Source of the DNA: Hyphomicrobiales bacterium | GTDB lineage: Bacteria > Pseudomonadota > Alphaproteobacteria > Rhizobiales > Xanthobacteraceae | Length of the DNA: 64,000 nt | Reading direction: 5' to 3' | Assembly (NCBI GenBank): GCA_017305665.1 | Contig: JAFKKH010000011.1 | Coordinates: 1-64,000, forward strand | Part shown: positions 53,510 through 63,208 of the stretch, piece by piece | Position numbering within the stretch: position 1 is the first letter of the stretch | How the letters are laid out: each line of letters begins with the position of its first letter | Notes under the pieces: model-generated | The model's database searches: none | What the model was told of the DNA's origin: nothing | The model's input: only the letters and a program-made list of their open reading frames with translations | Made by a program: the position numbers and the translations under genes

Positions 53510-53640
53510 CGTCATTCCGGGGCTCGCCTCTTGGCGAGGGCCCGGAATCCATAACCCCTGCGACCGCTTTGTCTGAAACGTTAGCTCGGAGATTATGGAT
53601 TCCGGACTTGCTCGCTTTGCTCGCAATCCGGAATGACGAC
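53510..53640. repeat. Intergenic repeat of the CGTCATTCCGGG family
   Basis: Begins CGTCATTCCGGGGCTCGCC and ends TCGCAATCCGGAATGACGAC; very similar to the copy at 55753-55858. Confidence 0.75.
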
Positions 53641-53686
53641 AGCAACTGAAATGACAACAACAAAGCGACAAAGAGGAACCCCCAAA

Positions 53687-54550
53687 ATGTCCGTCACCAC
53701 CCACGTCGCCTATACGCTCGATCCGTCCGCGTCGGTGCATCCGGAAACGCTCGGCCAGGCTCCTGCCCGCGGCCGGCTGAAGGGCCGCCGCATCATCGTG
53801 GTCGGCGCAGGACAACGCAAAGTGGTCGACGCGGAACCGCCGATCGGCAACGGCCGGGCCATGTCGGTGCTGTTCGCGCGCGAGGGCGCGCACGTCGCCT
53901 GCCTCGATCTTAATAAGGAAGCCGCCGACAACACAGTGAACCAGATTGTCGCCGAAGGCGGCAAGGCGTTCGCCGACGTCGTCGATGTCTCCGATCCTGC
54001 GGCGATCGCGCCCGCGGTCGCGCGTTGCGTCAAACAACTCGGCGGTCTGGACGGCATGGCGCTCAATGTCGGCATCTCGCACGGACTGTCGCTGCCGAAG
54101 ATGACGGTCGAGGCGTGGGACAAGGACTATGCCGTCAACGTGCGCAGCCACATGCTGTTCGCGAAAGAAGCGCTGGAGGTGATGGTGCCGGGCGGCGCGA
54201 TCACGCTGACATCGTCGCTGGCGAGCCAGCGCTCCGGCGGCCGCAACCCGGCCTATGAATCGTCGAAGGCCGCGCAAATTGCGCTGGCGCGCGCCATCGC
54301 CCGGGCCGGCGAGGACAAGGGCATTCGCTGCAACGTGATCGCGCCCGGCTTCATGGATACGCCGATGGGCCGCGACGCCAGCCGCCGCCGCAGCGATCGG
54401 GCGCTGACAGTGCCGTTCGGCCGTCAGGGCACCGGCTGGGAAGTGGCTTATGCTGCATTGTTCCTGATTTCGAATGAATCATCCTACGTCAACGGCCACA
54501 CTTTGTTCCTCGACGGCGGCCACCTCGGCGGCGTCGCGCGCGGGGCATAG
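53687..54550 (+). CDS. SDR-family oxidoreductase
   Basis: A 287-residue SDR. The N-terminus has an extension of about 35 residues before RIIVVGAGQRKVVDAEPPIGNGRA, in which the usual TGxxxGIG is altered by a short insertion (GAGQ...GNGRA). The catalytic Ser in TLTSSLASQ and YESSK are intact. The substrate is unknown. GAGGAACC precedes the ATG. Next comes an old-yellow-enzyme gene, and both may act on the same unsaturated carbonyl compound. Confidence 0.88.
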   Translation: MSVTTHVAYTLDPSASVHPETLGQAPARGRLKGRRIIVVGAGQRKVVDAEPPIGNGRAMSVLFAREGAHVACLDLNKEAADNTVNQIVAEGGKAFADVVDVSDPAAIAPAVARCVKQLGGLDGMALNVGISHGLSLPKMTVEAWDKDYAVNVRSHMLFAKEALEVMVPGGAITLTSSLASQRSGGRNPAYESSKAAQIALARAIARAGEDKGIRCNVIAPGFMDTPMGRDASRRRSDRALTVPFGRQGTGWEVAYAALFLISNESSYVNGHTLFLDGGHLGGVARGA

Positions 54551-54633
54551 CCGAATGCGCAGACAGCGCCTTGCGCCGCCGTCGTGACCGGCATAGATGC
54601 AGATGCATTGAAAATATCCACGGGAAGCCAACC

Positions 54634-55731
54634 ATGCCCTCCTCAAAGCTGTTCGACCCCTACAAGCTCGGCCCGATTACGCTCACCAACCGCGCCGTGA
54701 TGGCGCCGCTGACGCGCAACCGCGCGCTGGCAGGCATGGTGCCGAACCCGCTCGCGGTCGACTATTACGGCCAGCGCGCCTCGGCGGGATTGCTCGTCAC
54801 CGAGGCGAGCCAGGTGTCGCAGCAAGGCCAGGGTTATCAGGACACCCCCGGCATCTATTCCAAGGAGCAGATCGCCGTGTGGCGCAAAGTGACCGATCGC
54901 GTGCACGAGCGCGGCGGCCACATCTTCATCCAGCTCTGGCATGTCGGCCGCATCTCGCATACCTCGCTGCAGCCGAACGGCGGCGCGCCGGTGGCGCCCT
55001 CCGCGATCAAGGCCAAGACCAAGACTTTCGTGAACGGCACCTTCGCCGACGTCTCCGAACCGCGCGCGCTGACGCTCGAGGAAATCCCCGGGATCATCGA
55101 AGCGTTCAAGCGCGGCGCGGCCAATGCGATCGAGGCCGGCTTCGACGGCGTCGAAATCCACGGCGCCAACGGCTACCTGCTCGACCAGTTCGCCAGGGAC
55201 GGCAGCAACAAGCGCACCGACGCCTATGGCGGCTCGGTCGAGAACCGCGCCCGGCTGATGCTCGAGGTCTCGAAGGAAGTCGCCGCCGTCGCAGGGGCGG
55301 AGCGCACCGGCATCCGCATCTCGCCGGTGACGCCGGCCAACGACGTCTCGGATTCCAATCCGCAGCCGCTGTTCGACCACATCGTCGATGGGCTCAATGC
55401 CTTGAAGCTCGTCTACATCCACGTCATCGAGGGCGCGACCGGCGGTCCGCGTGACATCGCGCCGTTCGACTACACGTCCCTGCGCAAGCGCTTCAAGCAG
55501 ACCTACATGGCCAACAACGGCTACGACACCGCGCTCGCCGACAAGATACTGGACTCGGGCGCCGCCGACCTGATCGCGTTCGGCAAGCCGTTCATCTCCA
55601 ATCCAGATCTGGTGGAGCGTCTGAAGGCCGGCGCACCGCTCAACGAGTGGGACAAGAACACCTTCTACGGCGGTGGTGCCAAGGGCTACACGGATTATCC
55701 GACGCTCGGCCAATCGCAGGCGGCGGAGTAG
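54634..55731 (+). CDS. Old yellow enzyme family alkene reductase
   Basis: A 365-residue FMN-dependent oxidoreductase of the NemA/OYE group that reduces activated C=C bonds using NAD(P)H. Family features: FDPYKLGPITLTNRAVMAPLTRNRA at the N-terminus, HIFIQLWHVGRISH, the FMN and substrate-binding VEIHGANGYLLDQF, and SPVTPANDVSDSNPQPLF. The length is normal. GGGAAGCC lies upstream. It follows the SDR gene in the same direction. Confidence 0.93.
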   Translation: MPSSKLFDPYKLGPITLTNRAVMAPLTRNRALAGMVPNPLAVDYYGQRASAGLLVTEASQVSQQGQGYQDTPGIYSKEQIAVWRKVTDRVHERGGHIFIQLWHVGRISHTSLQPNGGAPVAPSAIKAKTKTFVNGTFADVSEPRALTLEEIPGIIEAFKRGAANAIEAGFDGVEIHGANGYLLDQFARDGSNKRTDAYGGSVENRARLMLEVSKEVAAVAGAERTGIRISPVTPANDVSDSNPQPLFDHIVDGLNALKLVYIHVIEGATGGPRDIAPFDYTSLRKRFKQTYMANNGYDTALADKILDSGAADLIAFGKPFISNPDLVERLKAGAPLNEWDKNTFYGGGAKGYTDYPTLGQSQAAE

Positions 55732-55752
55732 CGACTGCCCGTACTCTCCACG

Positions 55753-55858
55753 CGTCATTCCGGGATGCGCCCTTTGGAGCGCAGGCCCGGAATCCATACT
55801 CCCGGTGGTGGTTATGGATTCCGGACTTGCTCGCTTCACTCGCAATCCGGAATGACGG
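55753..55858. repeat. Intergenic repeat of the CGTCATTCCGGG family
   Basis: CGTCATTCCGGGATGCGCC to TCGCAATCCGGAATGACGGG, with inner CCCGGAATCCATA and TATGGATTCCGGAC. It lies after the alkene reductase gene. Confidence 0.75.
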
Positions 55859-55951
55859 GGCTTCTTGGTCGCGTCAGCAAGAACGCGGCCTTTTCTTTTT
55901 GCCCGGAAAGTCACTGTTACGAACGCCGCGCCGCTTTGCTAGATTTCGCGT

Positions 55952-56677
55952 ATGTCACGCGCGCCCTTAACCGCCCGGATCGAAGATACCCTGCGCCGCA
56001 CCACGGCGGCCTTCAACGCCGGGCGGCGCGACGAGGCACGGCAGCTGTGCGAAGCCGGATTGACGCACACGCCGAACGAGCCGGCACTCAATCATCTGCT
56101 TGCCGCCATCCTGTTCGCCGGCGGCGCACACGAAGCCGCGCGACATCCCATTGAGACCAGCCTGCGCGCGCGGCCGGGCCATCCGCAGGCGCAGCTTCTC
56201 GCGGCCCGCATCCTCGACCATCTCGACGACCGCCCGGCGCGGCGCGCAGCCTGGCAGGCCGTCCGCAAAGCGATGCCGCAAAGCCGCGAGGCGATGGCGC
56301 GGCTCGGACGCCTCCTGTGGGAGGACGGCGACGCAGCCGCGGCGGCGCAACTGCTGACGCAGGCGGCAGGTCCGGATGCACCGGCCTCGGCGTGGTTTGA
56401 CCTCGCGCTGGCACGTCAGGATTTGCGCGACTTCGCCGGCGCGGAAGCCGCCTACACGGAAGTGCTGGCGAAAAAGTCCGATCATGCGGAAGCCGCGGTC
56501 AACCTCGGCGTCGTGCGGCAGGAGGCCGGCAACCTCGACGGCGCGATAGCCGCCTATGCGCAAGCCTATCGGTTGCGGCCTACGACCTTCGGCACCATCG
56601 CGATGGCGCTGACATCAGGATCGCACGGCCGCCTGTGGCTCGACGAGGACGCGCTGCGCAAATCACTCGGTGGCTGA
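55952..56677 (+). CDS. Tetratricopeptide-repeat protein
   Basis: A 241-residue protein made of about six TPR units, for example TAAFNAGRRDEARQLCEAGL, MARLGRLLWEDGDAAAAAQLL and AAVNLGVVRQEAGNLDGAIAAYAQAYRL. TPR arrays are protein-protein interaction scaffolds. No signal peptide or catalytic domain is seen. It overlaps the convergent DUF6065-like gene by 15 bases at the stop codons. Confidence 0.82.
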   Translation: MSRAPLTARIEDTLRRTTAAFNAGRRDEARQLCEAGLTHTPNEPALNHLLAAILFAGGAHEAARHPIETSLRARPGHPQAQLLAARILDHLDDRPARRAAWQAVRKAMPQSREAMARLGRLLWEDGDAAAAAQLLTQAAGPDAPASAWFDLALARQDLRDFAGAEAAYTEVLAKKSDHAEAAVNLGVVRQEAGNLDGAIAAYAQAYRLRPTTFGTIAMALTSGSHGRLWLDEDALRKSLGG

Positions 56678-57379
56678 ACGCCCGCGCCGCGCGCGAAAGC
56701 GCTTGCGATAGACGCCGGGCGCGGCAAGCACCTCGGTCACAGTCCTCGCATAGTCCGCCCTGTGCGCGTCGTCGAAAGGTTCGAACACCAGCGACGGCGC
56801 GGCGCGCGGCACCGCAAAGCATTGCGCGACCGGCGTACCCTTCGGCAGCACGCCGGAAAATTCCGGCTGCGTCCACACCGCCGGAAAATTGATGCCGCCG
56901 TCGTGGAAGCGGTCGGCATCGACAAGCCCAGTGATTAGCCGAAACGGCAGATCGTCGCGATTGACCGGATGGGTTGCAAACAACGACCAGCCTTCGTCGA
57001 GTTCGATGGTCCAGAAGCTGTTGAACTTGATCGCCGCGTTCTCACCATGGGCGAACGGCGCGCCGGGAAACTGCGCGGCGACGTGAAAGCTCAGCGGTGC
57101 ACGCGGGTGCCCTGCTGTTGCCGGTGCTGGAATGTCCCACGCCCACGAGAACGCACCACGTTCGACCGTCACATCGCAGGGCAGCGGGATCATGATGCCG
57201 TAGGCCATGGCGTCGACGAACGGCGGGCACTGCTTGACGGTACGGATCTCGCGACCGTGAATTTCCGACGACGCCTTCGCGGGCATGGCGCGCAGCCAGT
57301 CCGGCAGCGCGCCGCGAGCCGGAAACGGTCGTGGCAGATGATCTGCCAGCGCCGGATCGCAGCGGAAGGTCATGCGCAT
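56663..57379 (-). CDS. DUF6065-like hypothetical protein
   Basis: A 238-residue protein. Recognisable features are PAKASSEIHGREIRTVKQCPPFVDAMAYGIMIPLPCDVTVERG and FWTIELDEGWSLFATHPVNRDDLPFRLITGLVDAD, then FPAVWTQPEFSGVLPKGTPVAQ. This pattern resembles DUF6065 proteins, of unknown function, related by composition to sugar or lipid-modifying accessory proteins. The ATG at 57379 lies six bases after GGAG. A longer upstream frame is open but lacks similarity. Confidence 0.65.
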   Translation of the reverse strand: MRMTFRCDPALADHLPRPFPARGALPDWLRAMPAKASSEIHGREIRTVKQCPPFVDAMAYGIMIPLPCDVTVERGAFSWAWDIPAPATAGHPRAPLSFHVAAQFPGAPFAHGENAAIKFNSFWTIELDEGWSLFATHPVNRDDLPFRLITGLVDADRFHDGGINFPAVWTQPEFSGVLPKGTPVAQCFAVPRAAPSLVFEPFDDAHRADYARTVTEVLAAPGVYRKRFRARRGRSATE

Positions 57380-57561
57380 CGCAAGCTCCGTTTTGTTGAC
57401 GGCATGGTGCCGCGCCGGCGCGCGACGGTCAACGATGCCGAACGGCCATGACATCGCTCGTGCTGGAGAGATGGCTGACCGCCCGCGATACCAGCCGCGC
57501 GGGAAAACGGCATTGCGGAAGCTGACGTGACAGGCGCGCCCGGCGCGGTGTAAACTGGGAC

Positions 57562-57978
57562 ATGAGCAATGCATTTCTGACGACACCGACTCCGGCGCGA
57601 ATCATCAGGGCACTCAAGCGCATTCCCGCGCTGCAACGAGACCAGATGATCGCCTCGACCTATCTCGGAACTCGTGTGTATTGGAAGACACGCTTCTTTG
57701 ACGCGCTCGACATCAATCGCGACCCGATCCGGCAATTCAGCTTCCTTCAACGCGGCTGGCATCGGTTTTCGCGGTTCGATCTCTCGATCTACGGCCATAT
57801 CGATATCGACCAGCATCCGGAGACGCGCAGCATCCGTCGCGGGCGGCGTGTCGATCTTTATGGAACGATCACCAACGTCGATATCGTGTTGGGTATCACG
57901 CTCGCGCTCGAGCGTTTCGACATTCTTCCCCTCACTTTGTTTGATCGTCTCGTGCAGAGGGAAGAGAGCCGCATCTGA
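57562..57978 (+). CDS. Hypothetical protein
   Basis: A 138-residue protein that I do not recognise. It is rich in Arg, Phe, Ile and aromatic residues (RVYWKTRFFDALDINRDPIRQFSFLQRGWHRFSRFDLSIYGHIDID), has no signal peptide and no membrane segment, and predicts a mixed alpha/beta fold. A weak ribosome binding site (TGGGAC) precedes it. Composition is like that of its neighbours, so it is likely a real, perhaps genus-restricted, gene. Confidence 0.55.
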   Translation: MSNAFLTTPTPARIIRALKRIPALQRDQMIASTYLGTRVYWKTRFFDALDINRDPIRQFSFLQRGWHRFSRFDLSIYGHIDIDQHPETRSIRRGRRVDLYGTITNVDIVLGITLALERFDILPLTLFDRLVQREESRI

Positions 57979-58069
57979 AATCGCTTCAAGTCGTAAATGC
58001 GGCGGCGCGGCGTACCGGATCGTCCGCTGTCGCGGGCTATAACGAACGGACGCCGATGGCGGTTTAACA

Positions 58070-58099
58070 AAAAAGGCCGGGATCGCTCCCGGCCTTTTT
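58070..58099. terminator. Bidirectional intrinsic terminator
   Basis: Perfect 13-bp stem AAAAAGGCCGGGA (58070-58082) / TCCCGGCCTTTTT (58087-58099) with TCGC loop. T-runs on both strands end the glpV side on the minus strand and the hypothetical gene on the plus strand. Confidence 0.9.
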
Positions 58100-58107
58100 C
58101 ATATTTC

Positions 58108-58183
58108 GTCATTGCGAGGAGTGAAGCAACGAAGCAGTCCAGTTGTGACGTTTCCGGATTGCTTCGCTCCATTCGCAATGACG
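58108..58183. repeat. Intergenic repeat of the CGTCATTGCGAGG family
   Basis: CGTCATTGCGAGGAGTGAAGC on the left, TTCGCAATGACG on the right, with GATTGCTTCGC inside. It lies between glpV and the terminator. Confidence 0.7.
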
Positions 58184-58197
58184 ATCTCGAGAGTCTC

Positions 58198-59994
58198 TTA
58201 CTTCGCGTCGGCGCGCTTGGGCGGGGTGGCCGGCCACGACTTGATCAGGGTGTCGTAGTCGATCGTCTCGCCCTTCGGCTTCTCGTTCGCCAGCTTGCGC
58301 TGCGGAGCGATGTTGCCGTCCTTCTCCGACTTCGCATACCAGAACTCGGCGGTCTTCTTCGGATTGAGCTTCGGACCGCAGGCACCCTGCACGCCCGACT
58401 TCTCAAGCCGCGCCATCACCGAATCCTGGGCCGCTGCCAGCGCATCCATCGCCTGCTGCGGAGTCTTCGCACCGGACGCCGCATCGCCGATGTTCTGCCA
58501 CCACAACTGTGCAAGCTTCGGATAGTCGGGCACGTTGTTGCCGGTCGGGGTCCACTGCACGCGCGCAGGCGAGCGGTAGAACTCGATCAGGCCGCCGAGC
58601 TTCGGCGCACGCTCGGTGAACGACTTGTCCCAGATGTCGGATTCACGAATGAAGGTGAGTCCGACATGGCTCTTCTTCAGGGACACCGTCTTGGAGACGA
58701 TGAACTGCAGATAGAGCCAGGCCGCCTTGCGGCGGTCGACCGGGGTCGACTTCAGAAGCGTGAGCGAGCCCACGTCCTGATAGCCGAGCTTCATGCCGTC
58801 CTTCCAGTAGGCGCCGTGCGGCGACGGAGCCATACGCCACTTCGGCGTACCGTCCGCGTTCATCACCGGAAGGCCCGGCTTCACCATGTCGGCGGTGAAG
58901 GCGGTGTACCAGAAGATCTGCTGGGCGATGTTGCCCTGCGCCGGCACCGGACCGGATTCCGAGAAGGTCATGCCTTGCGCCTGTGGCGGGGCATACTTCT
59001 TCAGCCAGTCGAGGTACTTCACGATCGAGTAGACCGCCGCGGGACCGTTGACGTCGCCGCCACGCTCGATCGAGGAGCCGACCGGACGGCAGCCCTCCAT
59101 GCGGATGCCCCACTCATCGACCGGCAGGCCGTTCGGGAGGCCCTTGTCGCCGTTGCCGGCCATCGACAGCCAGGCGTCGGTGAACCGCCAGCCGAGCGAG
59201 GGATCCTTCTTGCCGTAGTCCATGTGGCCATAAACCTTGACGCCGTTGATCTCCTTGATGTCGTTGGTGAAGAAATCAGCGATGTCCTCATAGGCCGACC
59301 AGTTCACGGGCACGCCGAGATCGTAGCCGTACTTGGCCTTGAACTTGGCCTTGATGTCCGGATTGGTGAACCAGTCGTAGCGGAACCAGTAGAGGTTCGC
59401 GAACTGCTGGTCCGGCAGCTGATAGAGATGCCCGTTCGGCGCGGTCGTGAATGACTTGCCGATGAAGTCGTTGACGTCGAGCATCGGGTCGGTGACGTCC
59501 TTGCCGTCCTTGGCCATCCAGTCCGTCAGGTCGACCGCCTGGCCGTAGCGGAAATGCGTTCCGATGAAATCGGAATCGTTAATCCACCCGTCATAGACGT
59601 TCTTGCCCGACTGCATCTGGGTCTGGATCTTTTCCACCACGTCGCCTTCCTGGATGACGTCGTGCTTGACCTTGATGCCGGTGATTTCGGTGAACGCCTT
59701 GGCGAGGGTTTTCGACTCGTATTCATGAGTCGTCAGCGTCTCCGAGACGACGTTGATCTCCATGCCCTTGAAGGGCGCGGCGGCCTTGGCGAACCATTCG
59801 AGCTCCTTCTTCTGGTCCGCTTTGGACAGGGTGGACGGCTGGAATTCGCTGTCGATCCACTTCTGGATCGTGGCATCGTCCGCTCTGACCGGCGACGCCA
59901 GCGTCATCGTGACGGCGACCATGGCGGCAGCGCTTGCCATCGTCAGGAGCCGCGTCCTGCCTGCGGGACTTCCTCGTTCTCTCAAGTTCAGCAT
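58198..59994 (-). CDS. glpV: Glycerol ABC transporter substrate-binding protein (GlpV-like)
   Basis: A 598-residue periplasmic binding protein with a signal peptide ending near PVRADD. It belongs to the large extracellular solute-binding group (motifs GMEINVVSETLTTHEYESKTLAKAFTEITGIKVKHDVIQEGDVVEKIQTQMQ). The order ATPase, ATPase, permease, permease, small DUF2160 protein, binding protein is that of the rhizobial glpSTPQUV glycerol uptake operon. Glycerol specificity is inferred from this order. GGAGGAAACG is upstream. Confidence 0.88.
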   Translation of the reverse strand: MLNLRERGSPAGRTRLLTMASAAAMVAVTMTLASPVRADDATIQKWIDSEFQPSTLSKADQKKELEWFAKAAAPFKGMEINVVSETLTTHEYESKTLAKAFTEITGIKVKHDVIQEGDVVEKIQTQMQSGKNVYDGWINDSDFIGTHFRYGQAVDLTDWMAKDGKDVTDPMLDVNDFIGKSFTTAPNGHLYQLPDQQFANLYWFRYDWFTNPDIKAKFKAKYGYDLGVPVNWSAYEDIADFFTNDIKEINGVKVYGHMDYGKKDPSLGWRFTDAWLSMAGNGDKGLPNGLPVDEWGIRMEGCRPVGSSIERGGDVNGPAAVYSIVKYLDWLKKYAPPQAQGMTFSESGPVPAQGNIAQQIFWYTAFTADMVKPGLPVMNADGTPKWRMAPSPHGAYWKDGMKLGYQDVGSLTLLKSTPVDRRKAAWLYLQFIVSKTVSLKKSHVGLTFIRESDIWDKSFTERAPKLGGLIEFYRSPARVQWTPTGNNVPDYPKLAQLWWQNIGDAASGAKTPQQAMDALAAAQDSVMARLEKSGVQGACGPKLNPKKTAEFWYAKSEKDGNIAPQRKLANEKPKGETIDYDTLIKSWPATPPKRADAK

Positions 59995-60064
59995 CTTCGT
60001 TTCCTCCGTTGCAGCAACTCAACAAAATTCAGATCCGGACATCCGGATCTGTCCCCTTCGTCCG

Positions 60065-60394
60065 TCAGACCGTGCGGAAAATCAGCACGGCGGTCACGAA
60101 CGAAATTGCAGTTGCGAGCCACAGGCTCGAAATTCCGTATCCTTCTTCTCCAAACGGGAGCGTGGCGATCGGATCGACACCGACAAACCCGATCCACAGC
60201 AGATGGATGACCGCCGCGGCGATCAGCGAGATGAACAGCCGGTCGCCGCGGGTGGTCGGAATCCGCAAAATTCCGACGCGCTCGGCTTCCGGACAGGCGG
60301 CGGCAAGCCATGTCATCGTGAGCAATGTGAGCGCGAGCGCGACGAAGAAGATCGCGGTCGGCCAGGTCCAGGCCATCCATGCGAAGTTGCTCAT
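60065..60394 (-). CDS. glpU: Small membrane protein of the glycerol ABC system (DUF2160, GlpU-like)
   Basis: A 109-residue protein with three predicted transmembrane helices (near residues 8-28, 52-70 and 88-106). The sequence ERVGILRIPTTRGDRLFISLIAAAVIHLLWIGF is characteristic of DUF2160, found between glpQ and glpV in rhizobial glycerol operons. Its role in transport is not known; it may assist the permease. It begins 10 bases after glpQ. Confidence 0.88.
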   Translation of the reverse strand: MSNFAWMAWTWPTAIFFVALALTLLTMTWLAAACPEAERVGILRIPTTRGDRLFISLIAAAVIHLLWIGFVGVDPIATLPFGEEGYGISSLWLATAISFVTAVLIFRTV

Positions 60395-60404
60395 GATGAC
60401 CTCC

Positions 60405-61210
60405 TCACACCCGGCCGAGCGCGAAGCCGCGCGCGATGTAGTTGCGGACGAACCAGATCACCAGGGCGCCGGGAATGATGGTCAGCACGCCGGCGGCGGC
60501 GAGCAGGCCCCAGTCCATGCCGGCAGCGGACACCGTGCGCGTCATCACCGCCGAGATCGGCTTGGCGTCCACCGAGGTCAGCGTGCGCGCCAGCAACAGC
60601 TCGACCCACGAGAACATGAAGCAGAAGAACGCCGCGACGCCGATGCCACTCGCGATCAGCGGCACCAAAATCTTGACGAAGAATTTCGGGAACGAGTAGC
60701 CGTCGAGGAACGCGGTCTCGTCGATCTCGCGCGGAACGCTGGAGACGAAGCCTTCCAGGATCCAGACTGCCAGCGGCACGTTGAACAGGCAGTGCGCCAG
60801 CGCCACCGCCCACGGCGTATCGAACAGCCCGATCGCCGAATACAGGTTGAAGAACGGCAACGCATAGACCGCCGGGGGCGCCATGCGGTTCGACAGCAGC
60901 CAGAAAAACAGATGCTTGTCGCCAAGGAAGCGATAGCGCGAGAACGCATAGGCCGCGGGCAGCGCGAACGCGATCGAGATGATGGTGTTGATCACCACGT
61001 AGTTGAGCGAATGGATGTAGCCGGAATACCAGCTCTCGTCGGTGAAGATGCGCGTGTAATTGGCAAGTGTCGGATGGTTCGGCCACAGCGTCATGGTCGA
61101 GACGATCTCGGTGTTGGTCTTGAAGCTCATGTTGACGAGCCAGTAGATCGGCAACAGCAGGAAAACCAAAAACAGCGACAGGATGATCCGGCGGCCGGGA
61201 ATGGACTGCA

Positions 61211-61211
<1 letters not shown>
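60405..61211 (-). CDS. glpQ: Glycerol ABC transporter permease (GlpQ-like)
   Basis: A 268-residue inner-membrane permease with six predicted segments. The EAA loop, which contacts the ATPase, is REIDETAFLDGYSFPKFFVKILVPLIASG. The start at 61211 overlaps the stop of glpP by one base (TGATG), so translation is coupled. Typical of the MalG-like (carbohydrate class 1) permeases. Confidence 0.9.
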
Positions 61212-62112
<901 letters not shown>

Positions 62113-62113
<1 letters not shown>

Positions 62114-63198
62114 CAGACGCCTCCCTCGACCAAGCGACTGTCGGCGTAGACGTGCATGCGCGCGGCATCGAACACGAGGCCGGCACTGTTGCCGGAGACC
62201 GAAAAGCCCGGCGGCACCCGCGCCGCGAGCTTGGCATCGCCGACGCGTACTCGCGCGAAGCGGATGCGGCCGAGATCGTCGATCCGGTCGATGGTGGCGG
62301 TCAGCAGACCGGGCGCCGGCGGCGCGACGTGAACGAATTCGGGTCGAACGCCGACTTCGATCGCAGCCCCCGCCGGCAGCTTGTCGTAGGCGCGCGACAA
62401 CGCAATGACGTGGCCGTCGATCCGCGCCTCGCGCCCCCTCACCTCGGCCGGCACGATGTTCATGCCGGGCGAACCAATGAAGTAGCCGACGAAGGTATGC
62501 GCCGGCTTGTCGAACAGCTCTTCCGGCGTACCGCTCTGCACCACGCGGCCGTCATGCATCACCACCACGGTATCGGCGAAGGTCAGCGCTTCGGTCTGGT
62601 CATGGGTGACGTAGATCATCGTCAGATCGAGCGCGCGGTGCAGCGCCTTCAGCTTCGAGCGCAGCTCCCACTTCAGCTCGGGGTCGATCACGGTCAGCGG
62701 CTCGTCGAACAGCACGGCGGCGACGTCCGAGCGCACCAGTCCGCGGCCGAGCGAGATCTTCTGCTTGGCATCCGCGGTGAGACGCGTGGCCTTGCGGTTC
62801 AGGTACGGCGTGAGATCGAGCAGCTTGGCGATCTCGGCGACACGCGCGGCGATCTCGGGCTTGGCGGCGCCGCGGTTCTTCAGCGGGAAAGCGAGATTTT
62901 CGCCGACCGTCATGGTGTCGTAGATCACCGGAAACTGGAACACCTGGGAAATGTTGCGCTTCTGCGTCGACAACGGCGTCACGTCGGTGCCGTCGAACAG
63001 GATCTTGCCGCGCGACGGCGTGACGATGCCGGAAATCAGGTTGAGCAGCGTGGTCTTGCCGCAACCGGAGGGGCCAAGCAGCGCGTAGGCTCCGCCCTGC
63101 CGCCAGGTCATCGAGATCGGCTTGAGTGCGAACGACTCCGGATCGGCACCGTTGCCGGCGTAGGAATGGGCAAGATCGACGAGGTCAATGCGAGCCAT
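62113..63198 (-). CDS. glpT: Glycerol ABC transporter ATPase (GlpT-like) with degenerate signature
   Basis: A 361-residue ATPase. Walker A is GPSGCGKT (42-49), the Q-loop Gln at 88, Walker B VLFDEP (162-167) and the H-loop His at 199. The signature motif, normally LSGGQ, is LTADAK (140-145), so only one of the two composite ATP sites with GlpS would be canonical. The C-terminal TOBE-like domain (GVRPEFVHV) is of the CUT1 type. It is probably a regulatory or weakly active subunit. glpS starts upstream. Confidence 0.9.
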
Positions 63199-63208
63199 GG
63201 TCCTGTCC

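Noticed and set aside
9107-58183. Dispersed repeats considered as a possible CRISPR array.
   Set aside because: Copies are single, far apart and palindromic, without regular spacers or cas genes.
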